Shown here one piece after another: positions 54,541 to 64,000 of a DNA stretch of 64,000 nt (position 1 is the first letter of the stretch; each line of letters opens with the position of its first letter). This DNA comes from Sphagnum compactum (taxonomy: Eukaryota; Bryophyta; Sphagnopsida; Sphagnales). A program made the translations under genes and the position numbers. Under the pieces are notes generated by a model, which saw nothing but the letters and a program-made list of their open reading frames with translations, was not told the DNA's origin and made no database searches. Location of the stretch: assembly GCA_965153455.1 (NCBI GenBank), contig OZ234495.1:2418001-2482000 (forward strand). The letters are read 5' to 3'.

Positions 54541-55814
54541 ATTGTCTCTCACTAATGGAAGAGAGAAAGTAGAGAGAGAGAGATAGAGAGAGAGAGAGAG
54601 TGTGTGTGTTTGAGTGAGTGTATGTTGACTTCAAACTTGAAAACTCAAACAATTCTTCACTCACTGAACCAAAGCTTGCATTTTTCCAGATCTTCAGACC
54701 AGCTTCTAAAGGTGGCACCTTGCAAGTAACAAGAAAATTACAAAAAGAGGAGGAGGTGGGAAACTCAATTTGGAGCTTGCTTTTGTTTTTCTGTTAACTG
54801 AGATTGTGGCCACATCTTCTGGAATGTGAGTTGCTTTTGAAGAAGTTTGAGGAGAGAGAGAGAGAGAGGAGGTTCAGATTCTTGTGGGTGAATGAATGAC
54901 TGAGGTTTGTTTTTGTTTTTAGTTTTTTTTTTTTTGGTGGAGGGCCGTTTTCTGAGTTTGGAAATTGGTGTCAGTTCTCCAGGAATCCTGAAAATCCCTT
55001 TTTTTTTTAGTTGGGTAATATTTATGTTTCAATCAGAAGAGAGAAAAGAGAAAAGGGATTCCTCTTGAATCTTAATTTGCGTTCTTACACACATTTTTCT
55101 GTTTGAAGCTCTCTGTGTGCCTCTCTGTATAATTTCAAGTATTGGGTTGTGATGTTCATGCAAAATTTGGGGAGATTAGTATGTGTTTTGATTCAAGGGG
55201 GGGACTGCATTGTTGTGGAACACTAGGTACTCTTGGTTGGAAATAATATTGTTGCAAAAATCGCCTTTAGTTTCCATCTCTTTTCTCTTTCCAACCCAAT
55301 TTGAGCGTTTGTTTCCCAGCTTCCTTGGTCATCATCATCATACCTTTGATTCTATTCTAAATTTCCTGTTTTCTCCTGACCAAAATCGATCTCCACCTTG
55401 AGTTTTACAGCTGCAGTTTTTCCTGTATCCATTTTGTTAAAGCCCATATGATTATATCTTTCTTCCCAAATTTGCTGTTACAAGTCATTTGAATTTTGAT
55501 GTTATCTCATGACCTAATTGGCATTACTGGATTTGCATCTAGTCAAGTTCATGACCTAATTGGCATTATAGGATTTGCATCTAGTCAAATTCATGACCTA
55601 ATTGGCATTGTAGAATTTGCAGATCTAGTCAACTTTATGATCTAAAACTGAGGGTTAGAGATTCCATTCACTCCTGAATTTTGTCTGTGTGGTTATCACC
55701 TGACAACATGATCTTGTTGAAATCCGAACCCACCCACAGATTGTCATCGAAGGTGAAGCTTGAGGTTAATGCATTAACATTGTGCCATGTTGATGTCATT
55801 GTTCCTGATTGCAG
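54541..55814 (+). promoter_or_regulatory. Probable promoter, 5' UTR and leader intron of the small plastid-protein gene
   Basis: Base composition shifts from the AT-rich desert to CT/GA-rich sequence, with a (GA)n run at about 54573-54605 and another near 54856. An acceptor-like TTGTTCCTGATTGCAG ends at 55814, 28 bases before the preferred ATG, so a leader intron is likely. Its donor was not fixed. A 42-bp tandem array sits inside. Confidence 0.4.
55507..55635. repeat. Tandem array, 42-bp period, three copies
   Basis: CATGACCTAATTGGCATT starts at 55508, 55550 and 55592, each followed by GGATTTGCATCTAGTCAA or a close variant. It lies in the probable leader intron of the downstream gene. Confidence 0.95.
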
Positions 55815-55842
55815 AGAGAAGGCAGGAGGGAAGCTGCGGGCC

Positions 55843-56468
55843 ATGGCACTTGCAATGAAAGTAGGGGTACCATCTTCTGCATTCTTTTGCCCCACTGGTT
55901 TCCAATCACTGCAATGTGAATCCCGTAGCAGAGAACCAGTCGGATGTGGACCGTCCCTTGGAGCCAGGCCTTATCCTCAGCTCGTATGCCAGCTTGACAA
56001 TGATCAATCCCCGACAATAACAACTTTGGATGTTTCTCGGAGGTAGGTTTTCTGTCCCAATTTCTCTCATGCATTTGTTCTCATGCTTCTTCCTTCAAAA
56101 TCATAGAGTGCCCGAAGTGGAGTTGGTCTTTTACATCTCTCTTGGGTTCATCTTTTTTCCTTTAGACAATCGACCAACTCAAGAAGAAATGCAAAAAAGA
56201 TTATGAGATAGTTTGTGTCTGCAGATGGTTTGTTGCTGTGACAGCTTCTGGCACAACTTGGGGGTTACTTGGGCAGCCAGAAGCTCAAGCTGGGAAACGC
56301 AAGCCACCACCACCAGTGGAGAAGAAGGTAGAGGAGGATAAGGGATTGAGTGCATATGATCAAAAGCTGTTAGCTAGTGCCCGTCGCAAAGAAGCTCTCA
56401 GATTGTCAATTGAAGGTCAAAAGGCAAAAGGCAAGTCCCTTGCAAGCAATCCATCATTGTTTCCATAG
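55843..56468 (+). CDS. Small putative thylakoid-lumen protein (unrecognised family)
   Basis: Two exons, 55843-56042 and 56225-56468 (phase-2 join), 147 residues. I do not recognise the family. What can be seen: a Ser/Pro/Cys-containing N-terminus without many acids (residues 1-55), as in plastid transit peptides; then SRRWFVAVTASGTTWGLLGQ at 65-84 with twin Arg at 66-67, a mildly hydrophobic stretch and an AQA at 87-89. That is the layout of a Tat-dependent lumen signal with an A-x-A cleavage site. The mature part would be about 58 residues, charged and probably helical (SAYDQKLLASARRKEALRLS, then KAKGK). Location in the thylakoid lumen is inferred. The same frame is open upstream to an ATG at 55708, so a longer start is possible if there is no leader intron. 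Confidence 0.7.
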
Positions 56469-57700
56469 CCAAATCTCAGCTCTTATTTTCTCTCCTTTTT
56501 TGGATTTTTGAGTATCTATGGTTAAGCATGATGGTTTGTATAACGAAAACTGGTATAATACAATAGTAGATGAATTTTGCTTGCTTGTTGCACTCTTTTT
56601 TCTACTTGACGTGCTCTGTGTATTTTCAGAGTTGTCTGAATCTGTGAATTGTGATGGAGTGCCATGCCCATGTTTCTGAAATTTCACAATGATATTTGTA
56701 TCTATAAGATTGCAGTGAAAACCTCACAGTAGCACACTGAAGCGAGACATTGTGTCAGTTCTGGCCAAAGCAAAACAAAACATGACAAGAAGGAATGTGG
56801 TCATACCACAGCATTCTAAAAAAAAACGCATTACTGAAAGTGGCTCTGGCATAGTTTCTGCAGATATATATAAAACACATCTGAGGGCCAACCTAGAGCA
56901 AACTCCAGTGAGTTAAGAAACCCCCCAAGTAGCAGCACAAGTACATTCAACACATCTAGAGACATAACAAAAGGGGTAGTTCCAGGATCAAACTCTTTTA
57001 GTGCTTGTCAGTGAGTGCTGTGGCGTCTGCAGAGTTTGCAGGTTCCTTCTTCCTCAAAGAACCTCAACAGCAGCAACTGCAAGAATTCATCGATTCATGC
57101 CCCACCGAAAATTCATGTTCCAAATCTTCAAAAACAGCAATCAGATTTACAAAACCCTAGAACCTTATTAGGGTTAGGGTTGTAGAAGATCAACAGGCAC
57201 AAATCTGGCATTTGGAGAGAGACTGTTGTGAGTATAGATGCTGGCAATTTTCTTCTTCACTTTCCAAAAACAAGCAAATTCATTGGCACGTAAAACTGCA
57301 AATCCGGCGCAAGATCGGCAACAGCGCCACACACCGATTTTCGACGGATTTTTTTTGGCGGAAAATTCGCGAAATAGTCGCGGAAGAGGAAGGAAGGAAG
57401 GAAGAAGAAGTAGAAGAAGACTGAAGAGCTCCGAAATTGTGTTTTTTTTTTAATTTGCAGAAAATTGCCCCAAAAAAGGAAACCAAAATTTTATTAAATT
57501 AAAAATTAAATTGCAATAGTTTTCTTTTTAGGGTTAGCTAAAATGTCAAGTACGTACGTACCTACCTATTAGGTAGGTACCTTTCTCAAGTACCTTCGTA
57601 GGTACCTACTACCTATTGTGAAAAATCAATCATTGAGAACTTGGACGGTGAGATCTTGATCTTTCACGGATAGGACACTAGCGGGCAGATGTCCTAAAAT
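56469..57700. other. Intergenic; possible minus-strand leader or non-coding transcript at about 56900-57440
   Basis: On the minus strand, a CT-rich leader-like stretch (about 57440-57380), telo-box-like AACCCTAACCCTAA near 57167-57181 and an acceptor-like CTTGCAG near 57080 suggest a transcribed unit. No open frame of convincing length follows. A palindromic patch of ACCTACC/GGTAGGT steps lies at about 57545-57615. Confidence 0.35.
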
Positions 57701-57779
57701 TAGATCGCACGTGTGAACGCAGCCCGAAGGAATCTGGTTTTGCGCTCTACGTCTGTTGTCGTTCGTGTTTCGCTGCGGA

Positions 57780-57806
57780 GAGAGGAAGAAGAGCGCACGG
57801 CCGCGC

Positions 57807-57842
<36 letters not shown>

Positions 57843-58148
57843 AGAGAGAGATCGTATGTGTGTTTTTCTCTGTCCGTTTCGAATTTTTTTTTCTACCTCT
57901 TCGTCTCTGGATGTTGTTGCTTGTTATGTTGTTTAGATCATCCGGTTTGATTTTGATTTTGATTTTTTTTTTTGGGGGCGGGGCTTCTTTTTTCTCTCTT
58001 TTTAGATGGGGTTGCAATTCCCAGTAAGAGGAGTAGGAGCAGGAGGAGCAGGTGCAAGTGTGGAGCAACATCTCGGGACTCTACACATCACTGAAGATTA
58101 CGGTTCGCAGATGTGGAGCATGTGACTTCCGTCTTAGCCTCTTATCGT
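57780..58148 (+). promoter_or_regulatory. 5' leader exon of the F-box gene, with (GA)n run and upstream ORF
   Basis: A (GA)n tract at about 57809-57840 is followed by a T-rich stretch. An upstream ORF runs from 58006 to 58125 (39 codons, starts MGLQFPVRGVGAGG). A strong donor TATC/GTAAGT lies at 58148/58149. Acceptors at 59278 or 59288 lie just before the main ATG, so the leader intron would be about 1.13 kb, with (TTC)n and (ATT)n runs near its start. Inferred from sequence only. Confidence 0.55.
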
Positions 58149-59294
58149 AAGTTTTTGTTTTTCAACACGTCTTCTTCTTCTTCTTCTTCTTCTCTTTGTG
58201 TCTCTGTTCTGTGGCTCTGCTTTGCTCGGTGTTTTCTTTGGTCGTCTCTCTATAGGGCTTCCTTGGATTATTATTTCATTATTATTATTATTATTATTAT
58301 TGGAATATCTATTGAGATAAAGAAGATCTGCATATTTTTAAAGCCTGAAAGTTCTTGTCTGCCGTGTTTCTTTTTCTCTCCCTGATATTAGGGATTGAAG
58401 AGGGTTGATTTGTGGCTGTTGTTGTTATTACTATTATTATTCTATCAAATTTGAATGTCTTGTGGCATAAGGAGTTTGATTTGTTTTATGAGAGTTGGTA
58501 ATGAATCTGTTGATTGCGGTGCATAAATGTCACGAGTATGGCTTTTATGTGTGGAATTGAGAATGGATGTTCTGTGAATCTATCTTGGTCATTTGTCTTG
58601 TTATGGCTTGTTTTGTGATGTTGACTAAATATACAGGGGATTGCAGACTGCACGTGGGTTTTTGTTGCCCCTTAGAAATTTGAAACCCCTGGATGCTGTC
58701 TCTTGTCTGCTCATGTTTGTTATGGATCATGGAGCTGTGTATTTTCAGGGTTTTTTGGGTATGTAACCAATTCTGTTTTGTAGTTTGGGGTGTGTGGCAT
58801 GGCTTTTTGCAGCTTTATGTTCATAAATCTGTTTGCAAAGGGATCAGGGGGTGCATGGCAAGGGTATGTAGTTCATTCTTGTGGATGTTCCAATTGGCTT
58901 GGAGCACTTCATTTTCTAGTGTTTTTTCTTTGTTTTGAACGGAGCAAGGTTTATGGATCTTTCTTGGCTTTCTTGTATATTATTTCATTTCTTAATTGTA
59001 GAAATGACGTCTAGGCTTTAAGTGGGTGTCTCTTCAGATGGTGCCAGTACATGCTTAAATGATGGAAGGTTATCTGATATCATGTATGCAGATTGGATTG
59101 AATTTCTCTTCATTCTCACAATGAGCTACCAATTTTAGTGCACTTTCTTGTCCCAGGTTTCTTCTTCAAGTGAATGTGTGGTTGTGCTCTGTGTTTTTCT
59201 GTTTGCCATATGCCTGCCCAGAAGCCATCTTTCAAATGGTTGGTCTTATTGGCCATTGCTGTTCTGTTTTCCTTTCAGCTGACATCAGGTGGAG

Positions 59295-61913
59295 ATGGAA
59301 GAAAGTGGTAAATTCATAGTGGAAGGAAGAGGTGATATTATGAGGCGATTGGATGATGATACGGCTATTCACGTACTGCAGTATCTGGATACTGCTAAGG
59401 ACATTGCATCTGCTGCTGCAGTGTGCTGCTCATGGCGTCGTTTTGGTCAGTGTCTTTCCCCTTCCCTGTCTTCACTTTGCTTCTCATCTGTTTTCCTGGA
59501 CTAGTTCAAGCTTAGTAAACTCTTCATCATTGAAATTCACAAACTTTAGGTAAATTTCTGAACAGTTGCTTCTATGTGGGTGTTTGGGTGTCAGTGCTCG
59601 AAGGACAGTTGTGGAAGGGCTTGTGTATCAAGGAGTTTCCAGAGGTGATGAGGTTTGATGAGTTAATGGAGACAGATGCAATGCAAAACAATGAAGCAGC
59701 AGGTTCAAGTGGGTCCTCATTCCGACAGATTTTGCTGAGGGAGGATCGTATTTATCGCAACCTCTTTTGTGAGCTGAAGTGTGAGCCATTGCTTGAAGTG
59801 AGTTGCATTAAGGAAGCAGTTGGTGCTTCAAGTACAGACAATTATCCACAAGAGAGCATATTCCAGACCTTGTATCCCAGGCCTCGCTATTCTGATGAAC
59901 AGACGCCGTCCTATTGGTCAAGTACTGGTGAGCGGGATATTAATGTTCCAGAGACTCTGACCTACAATCTGACATCCACCCTCTGTGTTGTTCATGAGGT
60001 TCATATCCAGCCATTTCAAGGTATGTTGGTTATGAATTTGTCATGAACCCATACTGTGACCAGTAGGATGTTGTGCTAAACTAGGGGTGAGTCTCTTAGA
60101 TCAAAAGTGTGCACTACCAGTTGGGTTCTTAAAAAGAGCAAAGAATTGCATAGTGTAGGGGATCAAATCACTGTCACAATTCCTGGTAACCCTTGTCACA
60201 GGAATTGTAGTCCTCATGACATCTCTGTGGGACCAGTGAAAGTGAAATGGATGCACTGATGCTTTTTGTCTACAAGAACATGAAGTACCCTGCTCCAGAA
60301 CTCATGGTAATAGAGGGTTTTATGCATCATTCTGGTTGGGCAACTTGGAAAGATGTGTTCAAGGGTTGCAATGAGCTCAAGTTCAACCTCTTTTAGCTTT
60401 TGATTCAGTTGCAAGCTATGTTGCCAGCCCCCTGCACTCACTGGCAGTGTTTAGTAGAAGACTGGTTAGAAATGTGTAGTAGTTCACCCAGCATATATTT
60501 ATCCTTTAGCTTTTGTTCTTGTTACAAAACCAGGTATGTTTGATGTGCTCAAAGTCTGAGTGGGTGAATCTGCTTTTTGTGTCTCCTGAATATGACAGCT
60601 TTTTTCCAGACTGATCAACCAATTTACTCAGCCCAATATGTGCGGATTCGACTGGGCTACTCAATCATGCCTTTAAAGAGTAGGAGTGTAGTTAACAAAG
60701 CATCTCAGTGCATCCCTGCAGAGGAGTATTTGTGGATGTATGAGTCACCAAAGTTCTCCATGGAGCAGGTATATCCGGAAGTAGTTCATATGCAGTTTGC
60801 AATACTGCCTTTTCTCATCTTTGCCTGAGGAGAAAGTTACAAGGTAACTGTGAAGGGGTATCTTGATAGCAGTAATTTCCAGTCCTTATCTGGGAGTTTT
60901 TCTCCTGGTCCTGGTTTCCTTTATTGCAAGTACAGAGATTTCTCAATACTCATGAAAGTTATGTTCAACTTTTGGAGTGATTATGCGTTTTCATTATTGT
61001 GATGTGGAGGATCTGAACTGCTGCCAAAGTTGACAAAAATGTTGTTCTGTGTACATCTGTGTCTAGTATCCTGTTCAGAGATGTTATGGAATTAAGAGTT
61101 GATCTGGGAAATGAACAGGTGGACTCAATCCAAGTCTTCAAGTTACCACGCCCTGTGCTATGCATTGGAGGAGTTCTTCAGGTGGAGCTTTTGGGTCGGG
61201 TACAGACTCAGGCAATAGATCAGCTCTACTACATTTGGTAATGACCACTCTAATCTTGGATTTTTCCCTGCCAAATTAAGTCTTGGGTTTTTGTTTATCA
61301 TGGTAGCTATTTGCCTTGGTTTTATTCTACTACACTGTTGAAGAGATTCCTTGAGTACCAACAAACTAGAGATATATTTGCCTGTCACTCCTGCTTTGAT
61401 AGTTGCATCAATCTAGCAAGGTTAGCACAGCAAGGTGGTCTGTGAGTTTCATTGCACGTTTCTGTTTGGATTGTGAAATTGATTGATTGCTGTGGGTGTT
61501 GGGTTTTTGATTGCAGTATATGCTATGTGAGTGCACTTGGCCGGCCACTTTCAAACTTTAAACTGCAGATTCATGGTGAACAAAATCGCCATGTTCTTGA
61601 GTTTCAAGGGAAAAAGGCACCAGAGACTGTTTCAGAAATTGTGGGCACATGCTTGTCATCCGAAGTGGAATCTGCAGGAAGTGGCTGGCATTTATTTGCA
61701 GAGCGTATCAGGCACCTCAGAGTTAGCCGAGTCCTACGTAGGAACCGCTTACTTTTAAATGCTCTGCTTGGGAACATTGCTGTGGCAAACTTGCTTTTGG
61801 GTCATGAGGATCCTGAGGACTCCAGCAGTGATGAAGACACTGCTGAGCAAGATAATGAGGGAGGAGACAATGAAGATGAGGGTGATGTGGATCATGGAGA
61901 TTGGTCTCCGTAG
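59295..61913 (+). CDS. F-box protein of the Arabidopsis At4g00755 type
   Basis: Putative SCF ubiquitin-ligase adaptor; its target is unknown. Five coding exons: 59295-59445, 59595-60020, 60599-60768, 61119-61237, 61517-61913; all joins keep frame and give 420 residues. The F-box is at about residues 14-50 (MRRLDDDTAIHVLQYLDTAK, then AAAVCCSWRRF). The long C-terminal region matches the At4g00755 family: ASSTDNYPQESIFQTLYPRP, SYWSSTGERDINVPETLTYN, VHEVHIQPFQAFFQTDQPIY, PRPVLCIGGVLQVELLGRVQ, DQLYYICICYVSALGRPLSN. The tail (last about 40 residues) is strongly acidic (EDSSSDEDTAEQDNEGGDNE). The start is the first ATG after the leader acceptor. Splicing from the leader uORF could give an alternative N-terminus. 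Confidence 0.93.
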
Positions 61914-64000
61914 CTGGAGTTGAAATTGTGTGCCAATGCAGACCCTTTTGCTTAGATTTGGTTTATGCTCTCGTTGTGTTACCCTTGTTTTCTCATCAAG
62001 TTTTTTCCTACTGACCAAGAAATTTTCCATTTAGCCTTATTTTCTGCCACCATTTGGGGAAACATAATCTGACCAGACATTCTGTGAGTCTAAAAGAGCC
62101 AAATGGAAGGCCCTCTTGATGGTGTGTGTCGTTCAAATACCCAAGGCCCTGTTCTACACAGAAGGTGTGTATATAAAGTGCTGTGTACTGGAAGATAGGT
62201 GCTAGTTGGCCAGACACCGCCCACTATCTCAGAAGCTGCTTTGTGATCTTGTAGGACAAGGACTACTGCATTATACAACAGGATGTTGCAATTCAGTAAA
62301 TTAGCAACTTGAGGGCTGATGCTTTTCCTCTACTGGATAAGGAGTTTTGTGGAGTCATGGATGTGAAGGGGGCTTATGATTCACCAAAAAACAGCTGAGA
62401 ACTTCTGCAACAAGAAAGTATTGTCTTGTGTGGATTGAGTTCTCTTGCAGAGAAGTAAATTCCACTGTTTTTTTTGGTTATTTCCATGTTTGTGCAATGC
62501 TGTCCTCAGTGTTCTGGGAGCCCTTCCGTGTTGGGCATGAAGGTTTGTCATTATGATTCCCCTGTTTTCATTTGCAAGAAATCCTCTGATCTCCCCTTCC
62601 CTGCTGATCCTGGCGTGCTCCCCAGTCAAACTTCAAACCTCCCATAATTTGATGTCACCAAATTTTGACCATGCGAGAAATGGGAGTCATACTTCTCTGC
62701 ACCAATGATTCCTTCCTCCCTCCATCTTCACTGCTTCCTCTGTGTGTGTTTGTGTGTGTGTGTGTGTCTCTCTCTCTCTCTTTTTTCAATGCCTGAACAA
62801 CCACCATCTTAAAGCATCTCATCCATCTCAAAGCACACATAAATTATATCTCGACTACTACTAGTAGCCTACTACTTCAAAATATTAATGAAAACTTTAG
62901 GCTCTCTGAATTCATGGTCAGTTATTAGTGTTGTTTGTTACCTTCTTTTTGTGGGGGCCTGTGTTGCACCAGAATTTGTTGGACCAGACTCTGTTTCTGT
63001 ATTGTCTTTCAGATTGGGAGAACCTGCTTTCAGACATGTGTATTTTGCTTTTGTCTGGGAGTTTGTGAATTCTTTTTGTCAATGAATTTAGGATTTAGGC
63101 TTTCAGTTTTTCTATTTGTTTGTGTTTTGATGCCTTCTTCGCCCATTGCACTAGAACTGTTTGATCAGACTCAGTTTGTATTGGTGGTTGAAGTACTTCA
63201 GGAAAAGCTCAAAAAGCTCCTTTTCTTCTCTCTTCTTTTCTTTTCTTTTTTGGGTAAAGTTGTTGTTCGGGCATTGAAAAGTTATTGTCAAAGTCTTTTG
63301 GAGATTTGTTTTTTTTTTTTTTGGGGGGATTGGTTATCTCTCCCTGCCAAATGCCAACCAAAAACACACCCTTTTGACCTAAAGTTGTCTGATCAGACTC
63401 CCTTGTTCCTGGATGCCATTGAGAAAGCTTACTTTGAGAGAAGATGTTTTTGTTGTTGTCGGCATATCGAAAAGTGAATAGTAAAATTCTTGTCAAACTG
63501 ATACATATTTTGTTTGTTTTGGTGGCAAATTGTTGTTGACATAAGTAGAGTTTTGTTCAGTGAAACAGATGGAGAATTTCTTGTCAAAATAGGTGATTGT
63601 TTTCCTAATGGAAAGGAGATGGGAATCTTTAGCAATTTGTTAGCTACATGGGATTTTCTAGTCCAAGTAGTTATCGTATTACTACGTGTTGAAAAATTTG
63701 TTTCACACAAAGCATTTTTTGGTTAGGTAAGAAGGATTGAATTTTTATTTTGTCAAAATAAGTACACTTGTTTGGTGAAACCGATCGAAAAAAATATATT
63801 ATAAAAGTACACATATTGTACTTGGGCATTTCCACCAATTTAACAACCTCCTTGAAGTGAATTTTTTTTTGTGCCAAAAATTGTGCTATTTCTCTACAAA
63901 TAGTTCAAGAAAAAATCGTGAAAAAAACAGGTTTTTTCCACAATTTTTTCACAGTTTTTTTCACTGTTTTCATAGTGTTAAATGTGTTTAATCATATAAA
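61914..64000. other. 3' UTR of the F-box gene and right-hand intergenic sequence
   Basis: A (GT)n(CT)n run lies at about 62742-62783. From 62960 to 63410 a block of the form GAAYTGTTKGAYCAGACTC recurs near 62975, 63155 and 63385, suggesting a diverged long-unit repeat. The 180-codon frame across it is mostly this repeat with T-rich spacers and I do not call it a gene. The last 150 bases hold T/A-rich hairpins. Confidence 0.45.

Noticed and set aside
57700-58071. ORFs of 104-123 codons on both strands around the (GA)n run
   Set aside because: Produced by the GA/CT microsatellite in the F-box leader exon.
62935-63477. 180-codon plus-strand ORF (hydrophobic, Cys/Phe-rich)
   Set aside because: It starts without a promoter-like context, is dominated by T-rich repeats and shows no family motif.
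1-64000. CRISPR array, prokaryotic operon or plasmid features
   Set aside because: All genes are spliced plant genes; the tandem arrays have degenerate units and no spacer-repeat alternation.

Overview
The window is plant nuclear DNA with spliced genes, GT-AG introns and long AT-rich intergenic stretches. Several signs point to a seed-free vascular plant, most likely a fern. These are a decayed DYW-type PPR gene whose front end carries an OSB-like PDF motif, hAT (BED/DUF659) fossils of a type I associate with fern genomes, and compact housekeeping genes set in large repeat-rich gaps. The lineage is an inference; 'land plant' is certain.

Layout. 1-1174: last three exons of a peroxisomal glycolate oxidase (+). 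1175-13000: no intact gene; a minus-strand hAT fossil (about 5.8-7.8 kb), a 115-bp tandem array beside it, and a Helitron-like patch near 9.8-10.2 kb. 13908-16229: complete four-exon F-box/kelch gene (+). 19075-19822: probable MPP6-type exosome cofactor (+). 22.6-25.8 kb: dead OSB-PPR-E-DYW gene (+). 27.0-29.4 kb: second hAT fossil (-). 29.7-31.0 kb and 33.0-33.5 kb: tandem arrays. 34110-40055: complete 19-exon coatomer gamma subunit gene (-), 892 codons. 40.4-54.5 kb: gene-poor, AT-rich desert holding a PIF/Harbinger fossil (46.2-47.15 kb), a textbook hAT MITE with an 8-bp target-site duplication (51209-51413) and minisatellites. 55843-56468: small two-exon gene for a putative Tat-routed thylakoid-lumen protein (+). 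59295-61913: complete At4g00755-type F-box gene (+) with a 5'-UTR intron and an upstream ORF.

The living genes are unrelated cell functions: photorespiration, COPI vesicle coat, exosome/RNA processing, two SCF substrate adaptors and one plastid protein. There is no operon-like or pathway cluster. The most distinctive content is the mobile-element fossil record, the PPR pseudogene whose stops look like cytosine deamination, and the unusually many independent degenerate minisatellites.
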